Part shown: piece by piece, positions 30,904-43,001 of the stretch | Numbering within the stretch: the stretch's first letter is position 1 | Layout of the letters: the number at the start of each line of letters is the position of its first letter | Source of the DNA: Eudorina sp. 2006-703-Eu-15 | Taxonomy: Eukaryota; Chlorophyta; Chlorophyceae; Chlamydomonadales; Volvocaceae | Assembly (NCBI GenBank): GCA_003117195.1 | Contig: BDSI01000127.1 | Coordinates: forward strand, 62,001-126,000 | Length of the DNA stretch: 64,000 nt | Reading direction: 5' to 3' | The notes under the pieces: model-generated | What the model was told of the DNA's origin: nothing | Databases searched by the model: none | Seen by the model: the letters and a program-made list of their open reading frames with translations, nothing else | Program-made: the position numbers and the translations under genes

Positions 30904-33900
30904 ATGTTCTACGCGGCACAGCTGGTGTCCAGGGATGGGCCGCTGCAGGTAGGCGAAAACGAAGGGGGGCAGGTGGGCCCGCCCGAGCTCAGGCAATCGA
31001 GCGATTCTTGAGCGTGCAGCTAGTCAGTACTTTAAGAGCCCTTTCCTCTCCCACGGCTCCCTCACCTTGTCCCCTATATGCCCCTCATGCCGTTGAACCC
31101 TCCCCCCCCCCTCCCGCTCCACAAAGCATTCCCATGGCTTGGCTGGGTGAAGAGGGGATGATGTGCGGAGGACGCTGCTCAGCAACAGCTTTGCGGGCCG
31201 CCACGACGGTCTAAACCCCCTTCCCCTCCCCTCACTGGCTGCCCCATCGCTAACACCCCCCTCGGGCCCCGCGAACGTTCGGCCCAGGTGTTGTGGGTGG
31301 CTGCCACTCTGGACCGGCAGCTGAACCGGCAGCTGGTGGACGGCACCGCCATCCCCCGCATGGTGGAGGTCTACCTGGCGCCTGACGCACCCGCCGGCAT
31401 CTTTTCAGGGGGACCCGCGGGGGGTGGAGGCCAGGCGGCCGGGGGCAGCGCCGGCAGGAAACATCGGGTACGGCAACGTTTATGCCACATGCCACATGCT
31501 GTACGGCGCGGACGCGGCCGCGGCCGGAGCGGTGCGGGGTTGTAAGGAGCGGTAGGGTGCACATGGTGCATGTCATCGCCTTTGTCCTCACCTGCGGTTC
31601 TTCTCGCACCCACACGCACGTGCCTTGAGATGTGAATGGATCGGATTGGGTGGATGGATCGGGCTGGCTGGATGGATGGATTGATGGTCTGATGCACGCC
31701 GTGGCCGGGGGTTGGTCCGCTGCCTGTGCAGGCGGGCCGGGGCCGCGGGGGCGGCGGCGCTGCGGGCCCGGTCGGTGGCGACGCGGCCCCTCTGGCGCTG
31801 CGGCTGAGCGGGCAGCTGCTGCTGGGGGTGTGCAGGATCTACTCGCGGAAGGTCGTGTACCTGCTGCAGGTGAGAGGGGTTGGGGGGGCGGGGGGCGCCG
31901 CGGTGCGTGCCGCAATAGTCGAGGGAGTGCAGGGCGGCGGTGTGTCGCATTGGGACGGGAGGCCGAGGCGGCGGCGATACGTTGTGCGGTTCGGGTTTGG
32001 CTACATTCAGAGTTTCTCCGGCCTCTCATGGGGCTATCTTTTTTTATGTCAAAGGAAAATTGGAGGGCGACGCGTATGGGGATCAAAGACCGGCACGGTA
32101 AAGCCGCACCGCAGAGGGCCGTGCACGGCTCACCAATGGCGACACGGACCCTCGCCCCTCCACCCTCTCGCTGTTCCATGCGGCACACCCCACCCTCCCC
32201 TACTGCCCAACTTCATATACCCTCCCCTGCGCTGAGCAGGACTGCGAGAAGGCTCTGCTGGTGCTCAAGAACCTCCGACCCTCGGACGCCCCCCTGGCGT
32301 TCGGCCACCTGGACCAGGAGGAATCGGACTCGCGGGCCGGGCCGCAGTCCAGCATCCGTACGGTGAGTACGGAGTACGGCACACCTTTCCCAACCGGCAG
32401 CTGTGATGGCGGCGAGAGCGTGGCCCGGTGGCTGACATGAGGGGGCAGTTAAGAAGGCAGTAGGCAGTGGGAGGACGCGAGGAAGGGAGGGGGAAGCCCT
32501 TGGAGCCGGGGCCGCTGGGGGCATTGAGGGCCGCGGCGGTGCCGGGCAGCGCCTGCGCTCTGACCCGGAGAGCGTCGAGCTGCAATCAGGAATGGACAAG
32601 AGCCCGCAGGGGGCCTGCACGAGTTGCGCACATTATTGCGATCGCGGCCCATGATGTTTTTGCTGCCCCTTTTCCCTTTTTCAACGGCCTCCGCTCATCA
32701 CCACCATCACCACCACCACCATCACCACCACAACCACCGGCGCCTCGGAACCCGCGGCCCGGCGCTCCTCTGTCGTTCGGTCGCCGGGTCACGACCTAAC
32801 GCGATGTACGGCAAGGCCGCCGCCGCCGGCGAGGGCCAGGAGGACAGCGACAGCCGCCGCGGCGCCGCTGCATCGCGGGGACGCCGGCGGGGCGCGGGCG
32901 CGGCGTCCGCCGCTGCCGCGACTGTGTTCGGGATGGGCGTGCCGCTGGGGCCGGATGGGGAGCCGATGATGATGCCGTACGACGAAGAGGAACTGCTGCT
33001 GGAAGGTACGGCGGGGGAGCTAGCGCATGCCGCCTGCCAGTGTGGTGGTAATGGGCCCCGTGAGGGGGAAAACACAGTGCTTGATCGAACACCAACCTGT
33101 GCTCTGTATTCTTTGCTTACTCCCCTATCTATGTACCCTGCGGCGCTCCGACGGTGCGACCCTGTGTCGTACCCCTCCCAGGCGCCGGCAGCATCGAGCT
33201 CCGCGGGGCAGGTTCCCTGGAGCTGCTGCTGGGGCAGGGATCCACCCCGGGGGGTCGCCACGGGTCGGCGCGCGACGCCCCGGGTCTGGAGACCCCGGTG
33301 AGTGCTTGGCCAGGGGGGGTCGGGGTCGGGGTCGGGGTCTGGACCAGGGCTGTGACCAGGGCTGGGGCTGACGGATGGACTGAGCTGCTGCCGTACCCTC
33401 AGGCGCCTGGGCGCGTGGCCCCGACCTACGTTTCAGTACTGCACACGATGTGCGCATACCACCGCCACCACGCCGTCTTTCTCCCCCTTCCTTGGCGTGT
33501 TCGCACTCCCCGCTGATGCGACCACCGCCGCCACGACCACCGCCAGATGACACCGTACGGCGGTCCAAAGTCCGCGCACAACCCTCCCTGGAGCGGCCAT
33601 CTGCCCTCGGGCGTCGGCGGGGTCGGCGGCCAGGGCGGCCCTTTCAGCGACCCGGCGCATCCGGCGGCGGCCGCAGGTGACCGTCACGCGTACTTCGATG
33701 ACGAGGTGCGTCTGGGGGGATGACGGCGGGCGGGCGGGCGGGCGGGGTGCTGCGCGCCACTTTCCTCCGCTCCCCTCGCCCGTCTCCGAACACGCATCCG
33801 GGCGGCCCTGCTGGGTCCACCACCGGGTCCGGGGGGTGGGTGGCAGAGCCGCACCGTGAGGTGTGTTGACCGGCGGGCAGGGCAGGAGAGTGCGCTGTGC

Positions 33901-36900
33901 AGTGGGCATGGTGGCGCCCAACGGGTGCCCGTATGCGTAGGATGAGCACCCAGTGCCCGATCCGTGCTGGGCAGCTGCGCTGTGAGGTGTGGCTGCCCAA
34001 CACGGGTCGGGCATTGGGTACTTATGGGGTGCGTGTGCGTGTGTGCGTGATGGGTTTGACGGAGATGGGCGCCCGCGCTGAGGAGGGCTCGCTGTGATCC
34101 AAAGACTGGGGCCCATGGGAGACCTGACTGCCAGCCCCCGGCCCCCATCCCCCACCCCCCACCCGCGGGTAACGGGGCCGTCTGCTGGGTGGCGCGCAGA
34201 TGCCGGACCACTTTGAGTTTGATCTGGACGAGCACGAGATTGAGATGCTGAGGTGGGCCCCGGGCGGGGCAGGGCAGGGCACAGCGACGGACGGACGGAC
34301 GTTTGGTACGTGCACAGATAAGGGGTTCGAGGTATCATGTTGGAATGTACGGCACCTGCCGTAACAGACCTTGGTGGCGTTCCGATGATACCCAGCCCCC
34401 CGGCTCCCCGGGCTGGGTGTGTCTGGGCTGTTTCGTTTTAACCCACGGCTCCTCTGGCCCCCCAGGGCGGCCAGCAACGACCTCGACGCCACGCGCGGGG
34501 CCGCGCAGCAGCCACCCGCGGCGACCACGGCAGCATCGCCTGGCGCCGCGGCAGGCGGTGGGGACCCGGTCACGCCGCCACCCCACCCCGCCGCGGCGCA
34601 GAGCCGCCTGGGGTTTGCGGATGAAGACATGCTGCCTGCGCCCGAGCCCCAGGCGGATCCGGATCCGGATTCGCATCTGGGTCTGCAAGATCCAGAGTCG
34701 GAGCAGGTGCGTGGACGCAGTGTGGTCGCCTATGGCCGCGCCTAGTCACCGGGGTTGTGGTTACGGTGTTGTTTCGTTGTTTGGCGAGTCGTGCTGCCAA
34801 GGACTACTCCCCGCTGCCCAGGGTGCGGGTCGGCGGGGCCAGGGGGTATGGATTGGGGAACCGATGCGTGGCACAGGAGTCAATACGCGACCCAAGTTAC
34901 TTACCATACATACTTGAATGATGCGCTCACCGTCACCGCGGGCGACCGCGTCGCCGCCGGACCCATCCCGGACCAACCAACGCGCGACAGCACTAAGACG
35001 AACCACACCCCAGACAGCACAAATTATTGAGAACGTAGTACTCACCTGCGCAAATGGGACGAAATGCGGATGGACGGCGAGGCGAACGGAAGATGTGAGT
35101 TGCAACAAGGGCAGACAAGTGGCAGGCAAAGGCAAAGGTTAAATTAAAGGAAAAGAAGAAAAGATCACGCAAAACCCGGCGGCGACGCGGCGCGAAAGAG
35201 GTTGGGTCCGGGAAACGGCAGGCGGAAATAGCCGTGCAAGAATGTATGGGTGTACGGAAGGGCGACGGGCGGAGGGGTGGGCAAACATAGCAACGTAAGG
35301 GGGTGGGGAGGGGCCAGGGGGTGGGGAGCCTGCGGCTGTCAGCAGGGAGCGGTCCGTTGGTGGGGCAGCTGGTAGTTATGTGGCTGCACGTGTGCGTGTC
35401 GGCGGGGACGTCGTGTCCGTGCCCCGCGTCCCACATTCCTTGCTTTCTTCTTACCGAGGAACCCATCGAGGGTCGGGGCGGGGCCGGGGGATACAGGACA
35501 TTGGACGATATTTTGAAAGCGCGCTGCTGCCAGAGCGGGGCCGGGGGAGGCCAGGGTGGGCGGGGGAAAGGGCGCTGCACGGGCGTGCTATCTGCTACCG
35601 CATGCCGGTGCGGGGCCCCTGGCGTGTGTGTGTGCTTACCGAAAAATCCGCCCGATCCACACCAGTTAGTTCGCCGGCAGTATGCGTGGTATGCGGCGGA
35701 CACAGCAGCGCCCAACAGATGCCTGTGTGCGTAAAGAAATACGCCGTTCCCGACCTCCTGGCTGCGCGTGTGTGTATGCCGTACCTCGGCCCATCATGGC
35801 CCCGCCGTCACTGCGGCTCACTGCGGCGCAGCTCGAGGCGGGAGAGGGCGCGGGCGGTGCCGCCGCTGACAGCCTGGGGTCTGAGCAGGAGGGGCAGCGG
35901 CAGGTGGAGGGGCAGCGGGCGCAGCCAGGCGCTGGCGCGGCAACGGAGGTGACGATGGCGGCAGCTGACGGCACTTCTGGGTACGACATGCACGACGTTG
36001 ACGGCGAGGCGGGTCGGGATGACTCCGCGCACGACGCCGCCGTCGGTGCGGGTGACGGCGGGGGAGCCGGGGAGCTGGGCCCCGGGGACAGCGCCGCCGG
36101 AGATTGCGGGGGGCTGCGACCGGCGGCGTCCGAGCTGTTGAAAGCGGCGGCTTCTCCGGGCGCTGAGGACACGGCGGTGGGTGGCACGCAGGAGTACGAC
36201 AATGATGGCCCGTCGACACAGCCTAGGCCAGGTGAGGTGGTAAGCTGTAGGTCCTGCCGTCAGGGGGGGTGAGGGGCGTCACCTCTGCTAGGAGTGCACA
36301 CCCGGGTTCCCGGGGTGAGGGCACCTGGGTGATCGGCTCCAGGGCGGTGGGCCGGGGACGCTTGGGCGCCCCCCCCCCTCGCTCAACCCGTGAGGGCTCA
36401 CTCCGGCCGCGGGGCCGCACACGGCCCCCTTGCTGACCGCCTTTCGCGCCCGCCGCGCCCCTAAAGGCGATGAGATGCAGCTGTTCCTGTAACCTCCCCC
36501 TGCCCTCCGTTCAGGGCCGTTGGTTTTGTCCTGTCTCTCAATGCCCTGTATCCCCCTGGCCCCCGCCCTCATGCGCTGCCACCTCAGGTGCTGACCAGAG
36601 TGCGGCCGGCCCCCACTCCGGCGCAGCCGACCCCGACCCCGACCCAGACCCCGCGGACACCGCCGCCGCGGACCCGGCCGCCGACCCCTCGGCCCGAGTC
36701 AGGGTGTCGCCGCCGCCGCGCACGTCGGTCCCCCGCCGAGCCGCCGCCCTGCGTGCGCAGGCGGCCCTGGCGGGCCCTCGCGACACGTCCCCCAGCAGCG
36801 TAAGGCCCCCTAAGAAGAAGCGGGTGTCGGGCAGCCCCTCGGCACCCATGGAGGCAGCTGAGGCGGAGCCCGGAGCTGGCGGCGGCGGCGGGGGCGACAG

Positions 36901-39900
36901 TGACGAGGGCGCGCACGGGTCCGGCACGGCGCACGAGCGCGGTGGAGGCGGCGGCGGCGGCGGTATCGGCCGCATCACGGTCGACGTCGACGCTGACGGC
37001 CGCATCCGGGTGACGCTGCCGACGCACTCGGTTCGGGAGCTGCTGCAGGTGGGTGTGGGTGCGGGTGGGTGGGTACAGGGCATTGGTAGAGATGTTCATA
37101 CCGTGCTGCTGCCAGAGCAAAGGACCGGTGAAGAACCGGTTGTACCCGGATGGGGTGTGGGTGCGGGTGGGTCGGCGGGTCGGTCCCGCCGTGACCTTGG
37201 GGACTTTTGGTTCCGATGGTCCAAGTGAAAGGGAAAGCGTCCTTCGGGCGGCCCCGCAGTTTTCAAGCAAGGCAGCGGACGACACCCCCTGACCCCTTCC
37301 CTCCTGTCCATGCCGTCCAGGACCGGACACCCCTGCTGGACGTCGCCCGCCGCGACGCCGCCCTCGGCCGGTCGCCCTACTCCCTCGCCGCCGCCGCCGC
37401 CGCCGCCGACCGCACCGCCGCGGCCTCCGACGCCGACCGCACCTCCGACGCCGCGGTGGCGGAGGGCTACCACAGCCCCTGGCTGGCGGCCTGGTGCCGC
37501 CTCCACAGCCCCCGCGCGCACCACCCCCGCGGGTGCGCTGCCGCTGTTGGCTCTCATTCCTCCTCCTCCGCCGCCGCCCGGCACGCCAAGTCCTCCCCAG
37601 GCCACCACCACCACCAGCACCACCCCTACCACCGGCGCGGCGCCGCCGGTGGGCAGCACGTGGCGGCGCTTGGGGGACGTGCGGCCGCGTGGCAGCTGCC
37701 GGAGCGGCCGCTGGACGTGGCCGCGGGGCCGGCCTCCTTGCCGAACCCCGCGCTGGCGCCGGCGCTGCAGCACCTCTTCCGCGTCCTGGCGGGCGGGGGG
37801 GATGAGCGCGCAGAGGGGAAGGAGGAGGGGGACCAGAAGAAGCGGAAGCCGAGGAAGCCGCAGGCGGGGGAGGATAAGGGCGCCGAAGGCGCCGCCGCCG
37901 CTGTGGGGCTGCAGGATTTGACAGTCGGGGCTGGCGACAGGGGTGGCGGACAAAGCAGCGGGGCGGCGGGCGGAGGCGCGGAGGGGGCGGGGCCGTCCGC
38001 AGAGGCGGAGGGCGGGGTGACTGACATGTTAACCGGTCGTACTGACAACGAGGTCGACGGCGACGCGCCCGCCGCGTCTGCGGCTACGGGCGGCACAGCG
38101 GCCGTTACAGCTAGCGGCGGAGGTGGGGGTGATGGCGAGCCGGGCTATTCGGCGCACGGGCTGCTCCCATCCCCGACTCGGGAGCTGGCGGAGGGGTATC
38201 CGGAACTGGGCTGCGAGCCGCAGCTGGGCGGCGGCGTAGGGAAGGCGGGAGAAGCGGCGGGAGGTGTGCAGCGGAGAGCAGGGCAGGGCGGCGAGCAGGA
38301 CGAGGACGGCGGGCAGGAGGACGAGGAGGAGGAGGAGGAGACGGTGATGACGATGCTGGTGGAAGACGCCGGCGCGGTGTCGGAGACTGTGTATGGCACC
38401 AACTATGACAACGAGGACGAGGTCGGCGACGGCGCGGCGGACCAACATGACGGTGAGGAGGCTGCGCATAGCACATAGCAAGTTCACATCAATCACCTGT
38501 CAACCTTGGTTCAAGGGTTGGCATGTCAGGCCGCCACAAAGACAAGCGGGGGCATGTGTCGTGGGGTGCGGCCGCGGTGCCGCCGCCGCATCGTCCCGTG
38601 GGTAGGGTACCGGTAGGCGACACCCCAAACCCCCGCCCCGCTGTCCCCACCGCCGCTGTCCCCGCGCACAGGCACGCACCGCAGCGCCGCTGCCGACGGC
38701 TTCACAGCCAGGACACAAGCGGTGCTCCGGACCCTTCAGGTGGGCGCAGCTGGGAGCAGAACGTGGCACACTGGTGTGAAGGGTGGAGGAGGGGTTGAAG
38801 GGAATGGGTCGGGATTTGGAGCCAGCTCATGTGCGTGAATCGTTGCGTTGCTGTGCGCACGGAGTGATGAGAGTCGGGACCTGGCCTGGGACCTGTTCGC
38901 GAATCCTGTAATGCGGGTTGCGGTTTTAGGGGGCAATCAGCGATGTTGGGCACGAGCCGAATCGACCCACCATCGACTTATGGCAGTTTGCCTGGCATGT
39001 CGGATAAGGGGGATTCGCCGGACGGCCATGGCACCCTGTATCAGCGCTGAGCCGTTCACGGATTCTTACATCTCTTTCGCCTTTTACTAAAGAGATCAGC
39101 GTGTACGGCTCATTTGAGGCGCATATCATGTTTTTTGGAAGGCTTTTGCCTTACCCAAAGAAGGACATTGCCGGCCGCCAGTGGAAAACATATTTGATAT
39201 TATGGTTCCTTAACGGAAATTTAATCTCCATGTCACATCTAAAGGAAATAATACATGATGTCGAGCCTTATGGTGTTGCGCGGTCACCTTGGACCTTTTC
39301 CGCTGGACGCAGGTGATGGCGGTCTCCGCCAGGCACGTCGCGCAGCACCGTGGGTCCGCCAAGCGCCAACGGTTGGACAAAGCGGCAGCGTCCCTGACTG
39401 CCGGAGCGGGCATACAGCAAGCCGATACGCCTAAGCTACAGGTGCGCCAATCACAGGACGGTACGGAAACGCATACGGTACGGCACTGGACGGAACTGTT
39501 CGGGACGGAGGTGGGGCGCCTACTCGCGACTCCGGACAGAACTGCGACGGTGCGGGTGCGGGCTGCTGCCCTCCCTGATGGGGGTCTCTCGCGGGTTCGG
39601 GCGGCTCTCGATGTTACCCCACGAACCCACCCAGCCTCCGCTCCGCTCCTAGTCCCGGCCTTGCCGTTGGCCTTGGCCGCCGGGAGATTGCTTGCACCCG
39701 GCCGGGAGCGAGGTGTCCCTGAGGACAGGCACGTCCGACCGTCCGACCGTGGGAGCCCGACTTAGAGCCCGTGCTGCGTCCTGAGCTTCGCACAGGGGCC
39801 CCGGCTGCTTGTGCCCACAAGGTGCCTGGTGTCGTCAGGACTGGGCTGGGCGGTCCCTCGGCAGTGCGGTGCGTCGCCTCGAGGGCACCCACTGTGCGTC

Positions 39901-40504
39901 GGTCGCCCACCCACATGACCGCTGTGGCGCCGCCCTCTCTCTCTGCGCACATGACTGCGGCCCACAGGTGGCGAATGCGGAGGAACTGCTGCGGTCCATG
40001 GCCCACGCAGCCGGACCCGGAGGTCGCAGCGACAAGGGGTGTGGGGCCGACCCCGGGGGCGTGGCAAGGGGCGGCCGCAGTAGCGGCAAGGCAGGCGGTG
40101 GCTACAGCCGGATGGCAGCCGCACGCACCTTTTACGACCTGCTCGTCCTCAGCAACAGGGGCTATATTGACCTGGTGACGGCAACCAGCGGTGATGGCGG
40201 CTGTGGCAAGGACGCCGCCGGCAGCAGCAGCAGGGACGCCGGCTCCGCTGCCAGGGAAGAGTGTGTGGGTCCGGAGGACTTGATTGTGGTGGCAAGGCCG
40301 CGGCTGGAGCAGGAGGCGCCGCCAAGGGCGGTGAATGGGGTCCAGGGCAAGGCGGCGCGCGCAGACGGCAACGGGGCGGTTTCCGGGCTGGGAGGAGGCG
40401 GTTCGAGCGCAGTGCCCGCGCAGTCGTCACAGCCCGCTCCGCGCCGCAGCCGCGGCAGCGGACTCGGGCACACCAGCCGCCCGAGGACAGCGGAAGTGCG
40501 ATAG
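30904..40504 (+). CDS. RAD21: Cohesin alpha-kleisin RAD21/SCC1, 15 exons
   Basis: Exons: 30904-30948, 31288-31467, 31732-31869, 32240-32362, 32816-33005, 33182-33297, 33547-33705, 34200-34252, 34466-34706, 35832-36231, 36588-37048, 37321-38452, 38672-38739, 39313-39441, 39968-40504; about 1,323 residues. The N-terminal SMC3-binding domain is clear: MFYAAQLVSRDGPLQ, VLWVAATLDRQLNRQ, ALRLSGQLLLGVCRIYSRKV, DCEKALLVLKNL. The C-terminal winged helix that closes on SMC1 shows GFTARTQAVLRTLQ and SRMAAARTFYDLLVLSNRGY. The protein bridges SMC1-SMC3 heads in the ring that holds sister chromatids. The phrase GVxRIYSRKV favours mitotic RAD21 over REC8. The middle is Ala/Gly/Pro-rich, presumably disordered, and includes PKKKRV (36809-36826), a textbook nuclear localisation motif. 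It is longer than animal RAD21 (about 630). The exon 5 acceptor and exon 14 are the least certain parts. Confidence 0.88.
33946..34021. repeat. Imperfect inverted repeat (hairpin) in RAD21 intron 7
   Basis: GCACCCAGTGCCCGATCCGT and the next ten bases (33946-33975) pair with about 33991-34020, which reads GCTGCCC through GGGTAC, with about four mismatches over 30 bases and a loop near 15 bases. It may be a small foldback remnant or an RNA hairpin in the pre-mRNA. Confidence 0.65.
35489..35536 (+). repeat. Diverged ~50-bp repeat shared by two RAD21 introns
   Basis: The segment from TACAGGACATTGG to GCTGCTGCCAGAGC in intron 9 recurs at about 37074-37119 in intron 11, as TACAGGGCATTGG to GCTGCTGCCAGAGC, with a more variable middle. 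Both are in the same orientation and flanked by G-rich DNA. Confidence 0.7.
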
Positions 40505-41628
40505 GCGGGCGGGCGGGCGGGCGAAACTGCTGAGCGGCCAAGCTGCGAAGCGGATCCATCCGGATACCGGTATTTAAGTCATGATGTCCGGCAATATTCA
40601 GTCATTTGGATATTCTCGTTGCTAATTTGATTGCTATGTATCTGCTACTGGTGGCTGCTGCTTGAAATGGTGGTAGCGGTGGCGGTGATGGACGACTTGG
40701 AGCGGTCGAGGTGGCCGTGATCCTTCGATTGTTTGAAACCAGCCGGTTGGAGACCTCTTCGTTTGGTGATACAGCCGACAACGACGACGGCGTGGCTCCA
40801 TGCAACGCAAAGTTGCAGCCGACCAGGTTGATTGTTGGACGCTTAACTGTCGCATTGGGTGTTACAGCCAACCCCGCTGGGGAATATTGTTGCGTGCCTG
40901 CCAGGAGATGTTGTCCAACGGTAGGCCGATGCCGTTGCCCAGAGCCTCCACTTTGGACCCCGTCTTCCGTGAGCCCCTGCGCAGGCGAGGAGCTCGATGA
41001 CTTGGGAGTCTGACTGGCGGGGACTCTGCTCGTTGCTGGTTGTCCGTTGTCCGTTGCCCGTGGCATTATCCTAGTGCGGTGTGGGCACATGACGCCGACG
41101 GGCGACACGGGTGGACTGCAAGCTACGGGTGGGTGCGACGGCCCAACGTGTGCTGATTGCGTCGCGGGGTCTGCCGAGGTCTTGGCAGTAGGCACTCACC
41201 CACCGGCGCGGGGGTGCCTCGCTCACCCTGGTCGGGAAGCGCCCGCGGCTGAGAGTGAGGCTGGGCCCCGGGGGACCACATCCTTGTCGGCGACGACAGA
41301 CCAAAGACGGCCTGCTGACCACGTGCCCGCTGGTTGGACACCGTATGACGCGCGTGCTTTGTATGGCCCGTTGGGCCCCGGTTGTATGGCAGCGACTCTG
41401 TGCGGGTTGGAGTTGGACGGGGGGCCCATTACACGGCATTGTGTTGTATTGCGAATCGAACTTGTGTTGTGTTGTGCGCAGCACGGCACCGCTGTGTACC
41501 ATGTGCCTGCCGGCTGCAGTTGTCGACATGAGGAATGGCGGCTGCGATGCCACCCGCAGATTACAAGGTGGACCCGTATCCCAACCGGGGGTTCCAACGG
41601 GCCCAGATAGCTCGTAGGCGCCCCTACG

Positions 41629-41633
41629 TGTAA
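41629..41633 (+). promoter_or_regulatory. Candidate polyadenylation signal for RAD21
   Basis: TGTAA, about 1.1 kb past the stop codon. It is a long but plausible 3' UTR; the match is only five bases. Confidence 0.3.
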
Positions 41634-42385
41634 TGATTGGGCGCGCGCATGTGTATGAGTGTGTGGCCTGTGGTTTGGCTGGACTGCTGCCGGTGGCTTG
41701 GCAGGGACCGCCAACCCCGTCCTGTGACGGGCAGACCGCCGAAGCGCTCTCCTCCTCTAGGGAGGAGGCGCTCACGTCTCGGGTGCGTGTGTCATTAGCC
41801 CCCTGTACCTAATTCTCAGACCAGCTTCTCCGCCCACCAACGTCCACCACAAAGAGACGTGGGGCGGGGGCAGAACCTGGGAGATGTCGAGGACGAGGAT
41901 GGGTGGTGTCGACTGACTAGAATGCGGTAACGAGTGGGGCGCACGCCCCTTCCAACCAACAGCTGTGACAAGCCATTCACGACTGGCAGGGCAGACAAAA
42001 ACGTGCCCGCCACCTCCACCGAATTAACCGCGGCTGAGCCCGGCAGCCCCAAGGCGGCCCTGCCCTCCGCGCCAGCGTCGGCTGCTCGTCGGTGAAAGCG
42101 GGCACGGCCTCACATCGGGAATCACATCTTCAAACTGAAACCAGACAAACGACCGACCAACCAAAACTCCCCGCCGATCTTATTGGATTGTCATTGAACC
42201 CTTAAACCTTTGTGATGCAGGCGGCAGCATACAAGCTTGAAGTGCTCCGTGTATCCGGGGGTTTGCTCAGTGAGTGCTCCTGCGGGCCGAGCAAGAATCA
42301 GGGTAAAGTCTCCACCCACACAACCACACACCCACACACGCAAAAACGGACGTTGGCATCCTGGGCATTACCTTTCACCTTTTTC

Positions 42386-42390
42386 TTACA
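42386..42390 (-). promoter_or_regulatory. Candidate polyadenylation signal for the 43002-45344 gene
   Basis: TTACA on the plus strand, so TGTAA on the gene strand, about 610 bases past the stop. Convergent with RAD21. Confidence 0.35.
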
Positions 42391-43001
42391 GCCCTTTCTT
42401 TTGCATGCGGAAATCAATCAAGTTCGCCGCAGTGGCGGGCCTTGCGGGCCTTATGCGACTTGGTGCTTCCGCATATGTACGACATGCATGTTCGACAAGA
42501 AACGTCTCCCGAGTCAGAATCCCGCATTGGCACGACAACCCTTGACTGTGTCACGCAACGTCACGCAACCTCGCCCTGCGACCTAGGGCTAGTTCACCGG
42601 GGCCTTATACACGAGTGGCGCCGGAGCCGCATCCGCAGACTGCCCCTGCCCACCAGACGCGACAGCGACGAAGATGACCAACGACAGCCCATGGGAGCTT
42701 GCGAGGACTGCCGTGCGATGCCTGCTACGTGCTGTACATAGAGCGACATTATTGACCGGCGGGATGTATGCCTGATGACAATCACAACTCAGATGGTAAT
42801 TGCCGTATCTGCGAGTCATTCACTCTGAGCCATTGTATTTAAAACGGGCATTCGCAGCAGCTTGGCACTTCCTTGATTCGCCTGGATCCCCTGTCCCGCA
42901 GTCGACCCGGAATCACGGATTTCTCAAGACGCAAAATAAGCAAGAAGCATGCGGCTTGAGCTCAAATCCTGAACGCCCTGGACCGTTACGCTAATGACGG
43001 G

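Larger units (their letters stand above)
40505..43001. other. Convergent interval between RAD21 and the unknown minus-strand gene
   Basis: About 2.5 kb that should hold the two 3' UTRs. TGTAA occurs at 41629 (plus) and TTACA at 42386 (minus reading). Long frames on both strands around 41050-41780 have no recognisable domain and are probably by-products of high GC. The first bases after the RAD21 stop are a short GCGG run. Confidence 0.5.

Noticed and set aside
32624..32815. Poly-histidine segment in the frame leading into RAD21 exon 5
   Set aside because: It comes from a CACCAT run in the intron. The likely acceptor at 32815 places it outside the mature protein, although the acceptor is not strong.
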